A DNA stretch of 64,000 nucleotides from Lachancea thermotolerans CBS 6340 (taxonomy: Eukaryota > Ascomycota > Saccharomycetes > Saccharomycetales > Saccharomycetaceae), in contig NC_013080.1 in the NCBI RefSeq assembly GCF_000142805.1, forward strand, positions 744,001-808,000. The letters are read 5' to 3'. Shown here one piece after another: positions 18,443-27,170 of this stretch (the stretch's first letter is position 1; every line of letters begins with the position of its first letter). Under the pieces are notes generated by a model. That model was not told the DNA's origin. It searched no databases and saw nothing but the letters and a program-made list of their open reading frames with translations. Made by a program: the position numbers and the translations under genes.

Positions 18443-21400
18443 ATGCAAATCTTGGTTCAGAGGGGAGCTGAGAGAAAGGTTGCGCTTGTGTCTACAGCGT
18501 ACGCGCTGGTTTTCAAAGCTGTCAACGATGGCCAGAATAGCACAAAGCCACTATGCGCGATCGAGCTAACGCCAAAATCCCAGATCGGATCCTCCTACCA
18601 AAAAATGTCCTCACATGAAGTTCATGGCTTCATTGGTCTGATAGAGCTGGAAGGATTCATATTCATATGCACGATTACAGGCAAGACGAAGGTCGCTCAG
18701 CCGATCCCGGGTGAGACTGTGAATAAGATCTATGCGGTTGACTTCTTCTGTTTGAACGATTCACAGTGGGACTTCGTAGAGCTAGACTCGAATGGGTATC
18801 CTGTAACGTCGGAAGACGACTATAGAGGAGAACAAAGCCCATCATATCCGGGACACCCATGTCATGAACTTCGGAAGCTGCTCTCCAATGGCTCCTTTTA
18901 CTACAGTTCTAACTTTGACTTGACGTCTATCCTTCAAAAACGAGGTATGGGAGCACATTCCCTAAGCTTCGATAACTACCAGGAAGAGTATATGTGGAAC
19001 TCGTTTTTGATGAAGGAGGTCATTACATTCAGAAATAGACTTGACGATTTGGGAAGGCAGGTATTGGACGACGAGGGCTTTTTGACTACTGTGATCCGGG
19101 GTTTTGCAGAGACCTTCGTAACTTACATTAAGCAACTCAAAGTCTCTCTGACCGTGATATCCAAACAAAGCTGGAAAAGAGCAGGAACACGTTACAACGC
19201 ACGAGGAGTTGACGATGAGGGCAACGTTGCCAACTTCGTTGAGACAGAGCTCCTAATGTTTTCAAAAGAATACTGTTATGCGTTCACTCAGATTAGGGGC
19301 AGTATTCCTATATTCTGGGAGCAGGACACAGCTCTGATTAATCCAAAGGTTCAGATTACGAGGTCTGTCGAGGCCACCCAACCAGTATTTGATGACCATT
19401 TCACCAGACTCATTGATAAATACGGCCCAGTTCACGTAGTGAACCTACTGTCCACAAAATCTAGTGAGGTCGAGCTTTCAGCGCGGTACAAGCAACATGT
19501 TGCGAGGTCAAAGCTCCATACCCTAAACAAAGACATTTTTTTCACAGACTTTGACTTCCACAAAGAAACTTCCCAGGAAGGTTTTGCTGCAGCTGCCCGT
19601 ATTAAGCCTCTAATCACCCAGTCATTGTTAGAAAGCGGTTACTTTTCATATGATGTCAGGGAGCGTAAAGTCCTTTCTGAGCAGCATGGGATTTTCAGAA
19701 CGAACTGTCTCGATTGCCTTGACAGGACAAACTTGATACAGCAGTTCATTTCTAGATATGCATTTGCATTGTTCCTCAACGACTTCCATCTGATGTCCAC
19801 CGCGAGAGGGACAGCATTCACTGATAGTGATCTTTTTATCAAACACAACACCTTGTGGGCAGATCACGGTGACCAAATTTCTCAAATTTACACTGGTACA
19901 AATGCGTTGAAGTCTTCATTCTCCCGTAAGGGTAAAATGTCTTTCGCAGGCGTTTTATCTGACGCCACCAAATCCGTAAGTCGGATGTATATCAACAACT
20001 TTATGGACAAAAACAAACAAGCGAATATTGATACATTGCTTGGCAGGTTGTCCCACCAGCAAGCTGTTTCTCTGTACGACCCTATTAACGAATACGTCAC
20101 CACTCAGCTCACCAAGTCGTCTGATCAGTTCACCAGCTCTTCTTCTATCAATATATTCGTGGGAACATATAACGTTAATGGGTTGACTAGAAGAGTGGAC
20201 ATATCAAAATGGCTCTTTCCTATTGGCGACAAGTTCAAACCAGATGTTGTCGTGTTGGGAATGCAAGAGATTATTGAACTCAGCGCAGGTTCTATTCTGA
20301 ATGCTGATTACTCCAAGAGTCCTTTTTGGCAAAATATCGTGAATGAATGCTTAAACCAGTATAATGACAAATATCTGCTTTTGAGAGCAGAGCAAATGTC
20401 TTCGCTTTTAATATTGTTCTTTGTCAAGTCGGACAAGATCAACAATGTTAAACAAGTTGAAGGATCTTCTAAAAAGACCGGTTTGGGCGGCATGACAGGT
20501 AACAAGGGTGCGGTCTCCATCAGATTTGATTACGGAAGTACATCCTTCTGCTTCGTGAACGCCCATTTGGCAGCCGGTGTCAGTAACGTGGATGAGCGAC
20601 GCCATGATTACGAGAGCATTACAAAAGGCATCTGTTTTACACGGTCGCGGCAAATCTCACATCATGATGCTATCTTCTGGCTAGGAGATCTCAATTATAG
20701 ACTCTCTCTTCCTAATGAGGAAGTGAGGCGAGAAATAAGCGACCAAAAAGACAACTTTCCAGAATCGCTGTTAATGCATGACCAACTTACTCAGGAGATC
20801 AACGCAGGTGTTGTTTTCAAGGATTTCAAGGAACCTACAGTCAAGTTTCCACCGACATATAAATATGATCATGGAACTAACAACTATGATACGTCCGAAA
20901 AGGCCCGGACACCTTCGTGGACTGACAGGATAGTTTACAAGGGAAACAATTTGAGGCCGTTAGCCTACTCAGATTCCCAGCTAATAGCTAGCGACCACAA
21001 GCCAGTATATGCAGCCTACAGGGCGCAAGTCAACTTCGTGGACGAAACTGTGAAGATGGATTTGACTAAAAAGCTTTATATGCAATACAAAGAGAGTCAT
21101 CCAGAGGAATACAACAACACAACAGTGGCTCTTGTAGATATTGACTACGAGAAAAAGAACGGCCATGGTGCTAAAAGCTCTTCTACTCAATTGTTCGCAG
21201 AATCTGACATAAGCTTGGTCGACCTTGATGAGAACAGAGCTGATGTCGGTTCAATCACCCGCTCTTCTTCAATCTCTTCGTCTTCTGAAATGTCGTCTTT
21301 GAATTCTGGCACTCTTAATCCCGTAAGAAAAGAAGCGCCATCAAGATCTACGACATCGTTGGGACGAGCTCGCGTCCCTCCTCCTCCGCCACCTGCTCCT

Positions 21401-21796
21401 CGCCAAAACTCAATGGCTTCGCAGTTCTCATCCGCTTCGAACTTGCAAGCAAAAGCGGAACCTGTCAACGCTGAAACTACCAGCACCGCTTCTGTTGTTG
21501 CTCCTCCTCCACCTCCTGCTAGGAAAACAACCTTCCCTCCCGGCTATAGTAGTTCTATTTTGACTCCAAAGAATGCAAGTGCTGCTGGATCGAAGTTGAC
21601 CTCGCCGGAACCTTCAGTGAGTTCTGCTCCAGTACCAGATGCATCTTCAACACAAAACTCTAAAACGGATGAGCATGCAGCTGTTAGCGAGGCGCCTATC
21701 AACAAGCCGTCGAGAATTCCGCCACCACGCCCAGCAAAAAAGCCAACCCTAGATAATCTCAACATGGACTCCTGGAAGCCGCTTACTCCGAAATGA
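18443..21796 (+). CDS. INP52: Synaptojanin-like polyphosphoinositide phosphatase
   Basis: A 1117-residue two-domain lipid phosphatase acting in endocytosis, actin patch function and Golgi-endosome traffic. The N-terminal Sac1 domain has an intact CX5R active site (CLDCLDR, Cys422 to Arg428) within RTNCLDCLDRTN. The inositol 5-phosphatase domain follows from about residue 560, with WLGDLNYR near 746 and SDHKPVYA near 850. The tail is rich in proline with PPPPPP-type runs (VPPPPPPAPR, VAPPPPPAR, IPPPRPAKKP), likely SH3 ligands for endocytic proteins. It corresponds to the INP52/INP53 WGD pair (YNL106C, YOR109W); a split between the two names is arbitrary here. Confidence 0.95.
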   Translation: MQILVQRGAERKVALVSTAYALVFKAVNDGQNSTKPLCAIELTPKSQIGSSYQKMSSHEVHGFIGLIELEGFIFICTITGKTKVAQPIPGETVNKIYAVDFFCLNDSQWDFVELDSNGYPVTSEDDYRGEQSPSYPGHPCHELRKLLSNGSFYYSSNFDLTSILQKRGMGAHSLSFDNYQEEYMWNSFLMKEVITFRNRLDDLGRQVLDDEGFLTTVIRGFAETFVTYIKQLKVSLTVISKQSWKRAGTRYNARGVDDEGNVANFVETELLMFSKEYCYAFTQIRGSIPIFWEQDTALINPKVQITRSVEATQPVFDDHFTRLIDKYGPVHVVNLLSTKSSEVELSARYKQHVARSKLHTLNKDIFFTDFDFHKETSQEGFAAAARIKPLITQSLLESGYFSYDVRERKVLSEQHGIFRTNCLDCLDRTNLIQQFISRYAFALFLNDFHLMSTARGTAFTDSDLFIKHNTLWADHGDQISQIYTGTNALKSSFSRKGKMSFAGVLSDATKSVSRMYINNFMDKNKQANIDTLLGRLSHQQAVSLYDPINEYVTTQLTKSSDQFTSSSSINIFVGTYNVNGLTRRVDISKWLFPIGDKFKPDVVVLGMQEIIELSAGSILNADYSKSPFWQNIVNECLNQYNDKYLLLRAEQMSSLLILFFVKSDKINNVKQVEGSSKKTGLGGMTGNKGAVSIRFDYGSTSFCFVNAHLAAGVSNVDERRHDYESITKGICFTRSRQISHHDAIFWLGDLNYRLSLPNEEVRREISDQKDNFPESLLMHDQLTQEINAGVVFKDFKEPTVKFPPTYKYDHGTNNYDTSEKARTPSWTDRIVYKGNNLRPLAYSDSQLIASDHKPVYAAYRAQVNFVDETVKMDLTKKLYMQYKESHPEEYNNTTVALVDIDYEKKNGHGAKSSSTQLFAESDISLVDLDENRADVGSITRSSSISSSSEMSSLNSGTLNPVRKEAPSRSTTSLGRARVPPPPPPAPRQNSMASQFSSASNLQAKAEPVNAETTSTASVVAPPPPPARKTTFPPGYSSSILTPKNASAAGSKLTSPEPSVSSAPVPDASSTQNSKTDEHAAVSEAPINKPSRIPPPRPAKKPTLDNLNMDSWKPLTPK

Positions 21797-21985
21797 AGAA
21801 ATGTGAGCACATCCGTCATATAGAAATAACGTGTAGTAATATGTTAGGGTGCCCAAAAAAATCCAGAAGAGATACGACAACGCACCTCGAGATAACTGAT
21901 CAGGATGACCAACGGCCTGGGGCAAGGAGCCGTGTAGCATTCATTTTTTGCGTCAATAGAGAAACACAATATATGGCCACTTGCA

Positions 21986-22630
21986 TCAGGTTTGAATCAT
22001 TTGCGTTAGCTCCTCTTTCAGTTTTTCAATTTCTTCGTCTACCTTTTTGGCTCCGTCAGATATCCGATCAATCTCTTCTTGTTCCAGCTGCTTAGAGAAA
22101 ACTGCCTTTTCAGACTTGTTTGAGGGGAGCAAATACCCAGGCTTAGCTATCAGTACCTTGAAGAACTCTTCGTTAGGCTCATTAAAAACTATCTCATCAT
22201 AGAAAACCGATTCAACCTCCGGACTATTACCACCATTCTCTAACTTGACCCCGTTCGAATTTTGGTTCTGATACTCATGCAGTCGCAAGTGATGGTAAAA
22301 ACTTATTGGTTTCTCGTTTGCAGATTCGATGAAATGGATCTTTATGTTTATTTCGAATTCACCCCACCCGGTTTCAGTAAGCTCGAATGGGGGCGCTTCG
22401 ACGGCGCGTGTGGGATTAGGATATGTCTCATGAAGCTTAAACACAACACTCTTAATAATATCTGAGAGGTCTTCGCCATTGGGCCCTCTGACAAAGATTG
22501 TCCACATATGTGAGTGTTCAACTGGGGCGTTGGGGGGCTTCACTTCGCCCATTTTCTTCGCGCTGTTACCATAGATAATCGGACGAGACACGGAAAGTGT
22601 CTTGATTCTCTTAGGTGGTATCGGCGCCAT
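21986..22630 (-). CDS. YAF9: YEATS-domain protein Yaf9 (NuA4 and SWR1 subunit)
   Basis: A 214-residue histone acylation reader shared by the NuA4 acetyltransferase and the SWR1 H2A.Z-depositing complex. The YEATS domain fills roughly the first 120 residues: KTLSVSRPIIYGN at the start, HSHMWTIFVRGP, then the acyl-binding ELTETGWGEFEI. A Gly/Asn/Ser linker follows, then DEIVFNEPNEEFF and a C-terminal coiled coil (SKQLEQEEIDRI onward) that docks to the shared Swc4 module. The start is the ATG before APIPPKRIKTL, matching the family. It faces the TFC7 orthologue head to head. Confidence 0.96.
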   Translation of the reverse strand: MAPIPPKRIKTLSVSRPIIYGNSAKKMGEVKPPNAPVEHSHMWTIFVRGPNGEDLSDIIKSVVFKLHETYPNPTRAVEAPPFELTETGWGEFEINIKIHFIESANEKPISFYHHLRLHEYQNQNSNGVKLENGGNSPEVESVFYDEIVFNEPNEEFFKVLIAKPGYLLPSNKSEKAVFSKQLEQEEIDRISDGAKKVDEEIEKLKEELTQMIQT

Positions 22631-22791
22631 CGCTGTCTTTCTGAAGAATGATTTCTAGCTCTTGACCAAAGTTTAGAGGCCCCGTAATGAAATACACACA
22701 ATTAAAGGAAATATTTCGAAACTATCATGAGAACTCGAGCTACGAACGCGCCGCAGTAACAGAAACTGAAAGGCCACTTGACATCCTCGTA

Positions 22792-24109
22792 ATGGCTATC
22801 AAGACAATTTACATTGCAAGGGTATGGATTTCTGTCCAATGAACAGCGCCTTTTTCAGGAGCTTTTAAAACTAACGCATTATTTCCAGCACGGCTACCGT
22901 TCGAACTGGCTTCCAAAAGGGCCTTATCCTCCTCCTCCTACCGGAGTTAACAGCGATGTTCCTCTTGCAGAGCATGGGGTGAAACAAGCGAAGGAGCTTG
23001 CTCATTACATCATGTCGATTGAGAACCAGCCTGAGATGATCTTTTCGTCACCTTTCTACCGGTGCTTACAGACGTCTGAGCCAATTGCCGATCTTTTGGA
23101 TCTCCCTATTAATATGGAACGAGGCATTGGCGAGTGGTACAAGCCTGATAGAGATGTTATTCCTGAACCGGCCTCATTTGAGGTTTTGAACAACTTCTTT
23201 CCCGGAAAACTAAATCCTGATTGGGAATCAACAGTTATCCCAAGCGGCAAAGGAGAGACTGAACAAGACATTTTCAACAGATGCAAGGAGTTCTGGCCCA
23301 AGTTTGCGGCTAAGCTTGAAGCAGCTTTTCCCAATGTTGAAACGATCTTGCTGGTCTCACACGCAGCCACTAAGATTGCATTAGGCATGAACCTTTTGGG
23401 CTTTGACAACTGCAGAGACCCTATTGACAGCGACGGGGCCATCATAAGAAGTGGAAGTTGCTCACTTGATAAATTCGAGCTGGTACAAAGCGAGCTTGAA
23501 GATCTTGAGGATGTTCCATTTCCTGCTAGAAGATGGAGGCTTACTATGAACGGAAATACCGAGTTCTTGAGCAAGGGCGAAGAAATGCACTGGGATTTCC
23601 AATACGGGTTCGAAGCAGGGTCCGACGCGGACATTAAAGCAAGACAGGCTTTGGCGGAGAAAGAGGCGCTTCAAGCCAAAGCCTCCGACGCGGGCGTGCC
23701 TTTGGAAAAAGACGCACGAGCGTCTAATGTTGACACGGAGGCATTCGAACATGTCTATTTCAGCGTTGACGTTCCTGGAGATAATTTTAAGAAGAGGGGT
23801 GAGATTGAACCTAACGCAACAATGCAGTACTCTGGTCTGGAAACCGAAGCTCCTCTGGTCAGAGTGGGTGAGAAGCTTTATGAAGGCAAGTGGAAGAAAC
23901 TTGTTGGCACAGAGTTAGCTTTGCCCGATGCTGCCGTAATGAAAACGAGAACCAGCGAAGATGGCGATGATGCAGTGAGCGAATCAGAAACCTTCGATAG
24001 TACTAGCACAGACAAAAACCAAACACCTGAGGATGCAGGAGATCCAAATGGAGAGAGGATATATCGCATAACAGACCGTTTGGTGCTGGAAAATGTGCGT
24101 CCTATGTAA
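22792..24109 (+). CDS. TFC7: TFIIIC tau55-type subunit, spliced (exons 22792-22821 and 22889-24109)
   Basis: A 416-residue histidine-phosphatase-fold protein after removal of one 67-nt intron. Exon 1 codes [10 protein letters not shown] and exon 2 starts with HGYRSNWLP, so splicing restores the catalytic RHG and the family N-terminus (S. cerevisiae begins MVVNTIYIARHGYRSNW). Unspliced, exon 1 meets a stop within the intron. The second His lies in [13 protein letters not shown]. The C-terminus ends [16 protein letters not shown], as in Tfc7, whose extra C-terminal region anchors tau55 to tau95 in the RNA polymerase III factor TFIIIC. In S. cerevisiae the WGD pair is TFC7 (YOR110W) and YNL108C. 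The long C-terminal region favours the TFC7 role. Confidence 0.9.
22822..22888 (+). other. Spliceosomal intron in the TFC7 orthologue
   Basis: The 5' site is GTATGG, not the usual GTATGT. The branch element is AACTAAC (22869-22875) and the 3' end is TTTCCAG, with about 14 nt between branch A and the acceptor. Length is 67 nt, phase 0, lying between the Arg and His codons of the RHG motif. The non-consensus sixth base predicts somewhat weaker U1/U6 recognition. Confidence 0.9.
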
Positions 24110-24378
24110 GGATAAAAGGATACGATTGAGTTTAGATAGAGCAACGAAATTTATAGAGCCAAGGTGGAAGCTTCAGTGGTAAATCATATCAGCTAACGTA
24201 TGCAACGGCATAATAGAAGCTCCTGTCCGTGCTGTTTGATTGTCTCTTTTGGGGGGCGATTGACTCGAATCAGCCAGGCGACAAGAGCAGCGGGCGATTC
24301 TGGAGCCTGAGCTTTAAACGTTTTTGACAAACATGAATTTCGAAACGCTTCAAGGATCCTCCTGCCTGATTTTATAAA

Positions 24379-25134
24379 ATGACTTTATCTATGACCTTTT
24401 TATCAAGATTCCGAAGTCTGCGAAAAATCCCTTTACGTTGCTCCTTACACCAACGCTGTTCAATGATGTCAAGGGTCATCAAAGAGATAAGCGAAAAGTT
24501 TGAAATAGTGCTCGCCTCTTCGTCTCCAAGGCGCTATGAAATTGTCACCCAGGTTATGGGGTTTGCGGACGTCAAATTGATGAAACCATCCTTCGCGGAA
24601 GATCACGACAAATCGTTATATGCAGGAAATCCTACTGGATACGTCCACGACACGAGTAAGAGCAAAGCATTAGGTATTATCGAAGATCTGAAGCACACAG
24701 AAGAAACACACGCCAGCAAACCCAAGCTGGTCATCTGCGCAGATACTGTAGTAATCGATAGCGACGAAAACATACATGAAAAGCCACAACGGCCAGAGCT
24801 GCAGCTTGGGAACTTGCTTAGGTTCCGCGAGAGCGATGGTCCTGTCAAAGTAATTACTAGCGTAACGCTCATCAAGTGGGAGAGCCCACAAGATTTCACC
24901 TTCACCCAGTTTGAAGAGGTGAGTGAGGTTCACTTTGACTCCGATTTTCCGCTGCCAATTCTTTACGACTACGTCGACTCTGGTGATGCTCTTGATGTTG
25001 CGGGGGGCTTCAAAGTGCAAAGCTTCGGCGGCGCCATGATTAAGAAGATCAATGGAGACTTCTTCAATGTTGTGGGGCTGCCTTTGAACAAGACCTTCAA
25101 AGAACTCTACAAGGCTGCATTCCCCCTAGAGTAA
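24379..25134 (+). CDS. Maf/HAM1-like nucleotide pyrophosphatase (YOR111W orthologue)
   Basis: A Maf-family protein of up to 251 residues; family members hydrolyse non-canonical or methylated nucleoside triphosphates. The N-terminal signature VLASSSPRRYEIV is intact, followed by KLVICADTVV with the catalytic Asp, and GGFKVQSFGGAMIKKINGDF with the family's late Gly-rich block. Two starts are possible. The first ATG adds about 29 residues that are rich in Arg, Ser and Leu with no acidic residue, like a mitochondrial presequence. A double ATG at 24463 and 24466 gives a protein of the usual yeast length. A TATA-like TTTATAAAA touches the first ATG, so many transcripts may start after it. Position matches YOR111W. 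Confidence 0.85.
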   Translation: MTLSMTFLSRFRSLRKIPLRCSLHQRCSMMSRVIKEISEKFEIVLASSSPRRYEIVTQVMGFADVKLMKPSFAEDHDKSLYAGNPTGYVHDTSKSKALGIIEDLKHTEETHASKPKLVICADTVVIDSDENIHEKPQRPELQLGNLLRFRESDGPVKVITSVTLIKWESPQDFTFTQFEEVSEVHFDSDFPLPILYDYVDSGDALDVAGGFKVQSFGGAMIKKINGDFFNVVGLPLNKTFKELYKAAFPLE

Positions 25135-25308
25135 GGAGAACCGCTAGGAGGTCTGGATAGCAGCGCACGATCCTCGATATAGAGGCAAAGCTGCGCTATC
25201 TGCAACGCTCCGGAGTCTTGTGCTCTCGTCGTTGATATAGTTTCTTGATCATGTCGCGATGACATTCACGTGATCTATATCCCACAGGCCTCAGCGCTGT
25301 ATTATTAG

Positions 25309-25330
25309 TGAAAAATTTTAAGCTCATCGC
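25309..25330. promoter_or_regulatory. RRPE and PAC boxes upstream of NOP15
   Basis: TGAAAAATTTT (RRPE) at 25309-25319 is followed three bases later by CTCATCGC, the reverse complement of the PAC core GCGATGAG, at 25323-25330. The pair sits 54-75 bp before the NOP15 start. RRPE (Stb3) plus PAC (Dot6/Tod6) is the classic signature of ribosome-biogenesis genes, which fits NOP15. A CACGTG lies at 25267-25272. Confidence 0.85.
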
Positions 25331-25383
25331 ACTCCATCTCAGGCCGCAGGAACCACACAATAGCTAGACTTGGTGTGCATAGA

Positions 25384-26055
25384 ATGGCTAAATCAACTAC
25401 CAAGCAAGCAACACCCATCCTTGAAGCGGAGCCAGTCCGCGAGGAGCAACTTGAGCTCGGCAACTCGTCCTCCAACGAAAGTGAGATCGAGGGTCTTTCC
25501 GAGGACGATGAGGCGGGGTCTGGCGAAGAGCAGGGCTCCTCTGGGTCCCGCGCGTCCAGCGGCGTCCACACCGTCAAGAAGCTGGATGCCAAGAAACGTG
25601 AGTCACAGCAAGAGGGTGGCAAGGGGTCCAAGAAGGGCCGCAGCAAGGCCGAGGAACTGTCAGGCATCATCTACGTGAGCAGGCTGCCTAAGGGTTTCCA
25701 CGAGCGTGAGCTGGCCAAGTACTTCTCGCAGTTCGGGGATCTGCGAGAGGTGCGTCTGGCGCGTAACAAGAAGACCGGCAACAGCAGACACTACGGGTTC
25801 GTGGAGTTTGTGAATAAGGAGGATGCACTCGTGGCCCAAGAGACTATGCACAACTATCTGCTGATGAACCATCTGCTGCAGGTGGTGGCGCTGCCTAAGG
25901 GGAAAAAGATCGAGAAGCTGTTCCACTACAAAAAGAGGGCGTTCTCTGAGACCTCCGTGACCAAGTCCAGCGAGGAGCTCAAGCAACGCGCCATCGACAA
26001 GCACGCCCAACGTGCTGCTAGACTGCAGGACAAGGGCATCGAATTCAAGTGGTGA
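25384..26055 (+). CDS. NOP15: Ribosome biogenesis RNA-binding protein Nop15
   Basis: A 223-residue nucleolar protein of pre-60S particles, needed for 27S pre-rRNA processing at ITS2. The first 90 residues are acidic and Ser-rich. One RRM spans about 95-172: IIYVSRLPKGF is RNP2 and RHYGFVEFV is RNP1. A basic C-terminal extension contains KKIEKLFHYKKRAF and RAARLQDKGIEFKW, typical of Nop15. The start is the ATG before AKSTTKQATP; an upstream in-frame stretch lacks ATG. Synteny: YNL110C. Confidence 0.95.
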   Translation: MAKSTTKQATPILEAEPVREEQLELGNSSSNESEIEGLSEDDEAGSGEEQGSSGSRASSGVHTVKKLDAKKRESQQEGGKGSKKGRSKAEELSGIIYVSRLPKGFHERELAKYFSQFGDLREVRLARNKKTGNSRHYGFVEFVNKEDALVAQETMHNYLLMNHLLQVVALPKGKKIEKLFHYKKRAFSETSVTKSSEELKQRAIDKHAQRAARLQDKGIEFKW

Positions 26056-26559
26056 TTGCGAAATTATTTCGGGTGTCGCCCGCTGGGATACACGGCCCGT
26101 GGGGTCCACGAGCCGCAGGTAGGCCGCTCCGGCTGCACCTTATCAAACGAATTGTTCCTGCCGATGCCTATTGAACGAGCATATGTCTCAGGGACCCCCG
26201 CGCCCGGCGTCGCAATCCCGTGACAGTTCGTTTACCCACCTCATGTACATTAAGCAAGTATTTTAAAGCTACAAATCGCACCATGGGGCTTCGCCCCGAT
26301 GCACATGTCCAGCGCCACTTCTGCGGAGCTCGCGTACGCGCGGAGTGCTATGCGATCCGCTAGGCGTAGGATCAGTCACATGGGCGCGAATCGTGTTCGG
26401 TCATATCGGATCGTCGTTCTTGTCCGTCGTGGAACCCACCAACAAAAAATTTTAGAACTTTTACGATGGGGTTAAGTACGGGCATAAATAGAACCGCATT
26501 GTAAGATCTCAGCGCTCCCCTGCTATCCTTCGCACAAAACAGAACCTCGATCGTCCAAT
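26056..26559 (+). promoter_or_regulatory. NOP15 3' region and CYB5 promoter
   Basis: About 500 bp without coding features. A perfect short hairpin GGGGC-TTC-GCCCC lies near 26284-26296, and the final 100 bp have the C/A-rich leader usual before strongly expressed genes. No sterol element that I could trust was seen. Confidence 0.45.
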
Positions 26560-26931
26560 ATGGCCAAGCTTTACTCCTACAAAGAAATCGCTGAACACAA
26601 CACCGAAAATGATCTATGGATGATCATCGACGGTAAGGTGTACGACTGTACCAAGTTCATGGACGAGCACCCAGGTGGTGAAGAAGTTCTCTTGGACCTT
26701 GGTGGACAAGACGCCACCGGGCCTTTCGCTGATATCGGCCACTCGGATGATGCCGTCAAGATGTTGGAGGACCTGTACGTGGGGGACGTTGACAAGGACA
26801 GTGAGCCAATTGCGGTGGTCAAGGGAGACCCAGCATCCACAACCACAGGTGGTGAAGGTAACGGCGTAATGATCCTCGCGATCGCCGCCGTTGCACTAGC
26901 CGTTGTCTACTTCTACCTGAATCAGAAATGA
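26560..26931 (+). CDS. CYB5: Cytochrome b5
   Basis: A 123-residue tail-anchored haem protein of the ER that donates electrons to sterol and sphingolipid desaturases and hydroxylases. The haem ligands are His37 in FMDEHPGGEE and His61 in FADIGHSDDA, at the usual spacing. The hydrophobic anchor VMILAIAAVALAVVYFYL lies at about 102-119. Length and layout match the family. Codons are strongly biased, implying high expression. It corresponds to YNL111C between NOP15 and DBP2. Confidence 0.97.
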   Translation: MAKLYSYKEIAEHNTENDLWMIIDGKVYDCTKFMDEHPGGEEVLLDLGGQDATGPFADIGHSDDAVKMLEDLYVGDVDKDSEPIAVVKGDPASTTTGGEGNGVMILAIAAVALAVVYFYLNQK

Positions 26932-27170
26932 AGCGCTAGCGGAGCGAGAAAGTTAATTGTAGTATAGAGAGGAAGTATTTATATAAATATATTGATAATA
27001 GAGCACCTACAAGGTTCATGTGGAAGCAGGAGTGGCGCTCCGAGCCGCCGTCTTGGCAAGTTTTGAGTATATCGCGTAGCGGCCCTTGTGTTTTTTCGCA
27101 GAACACACGAAAAAACACCGAACTCCATCACACCTGCAAAATAACCACAAGCGACCCGCGAGCGCTCCCG

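Noticed and set aside
27018-27170. Upstream in-frame ATG of CEX1 adding 51 residues
   Set aside because: The homologue starts exactly at the downstream MNF; the added stretch has no conserved feature.
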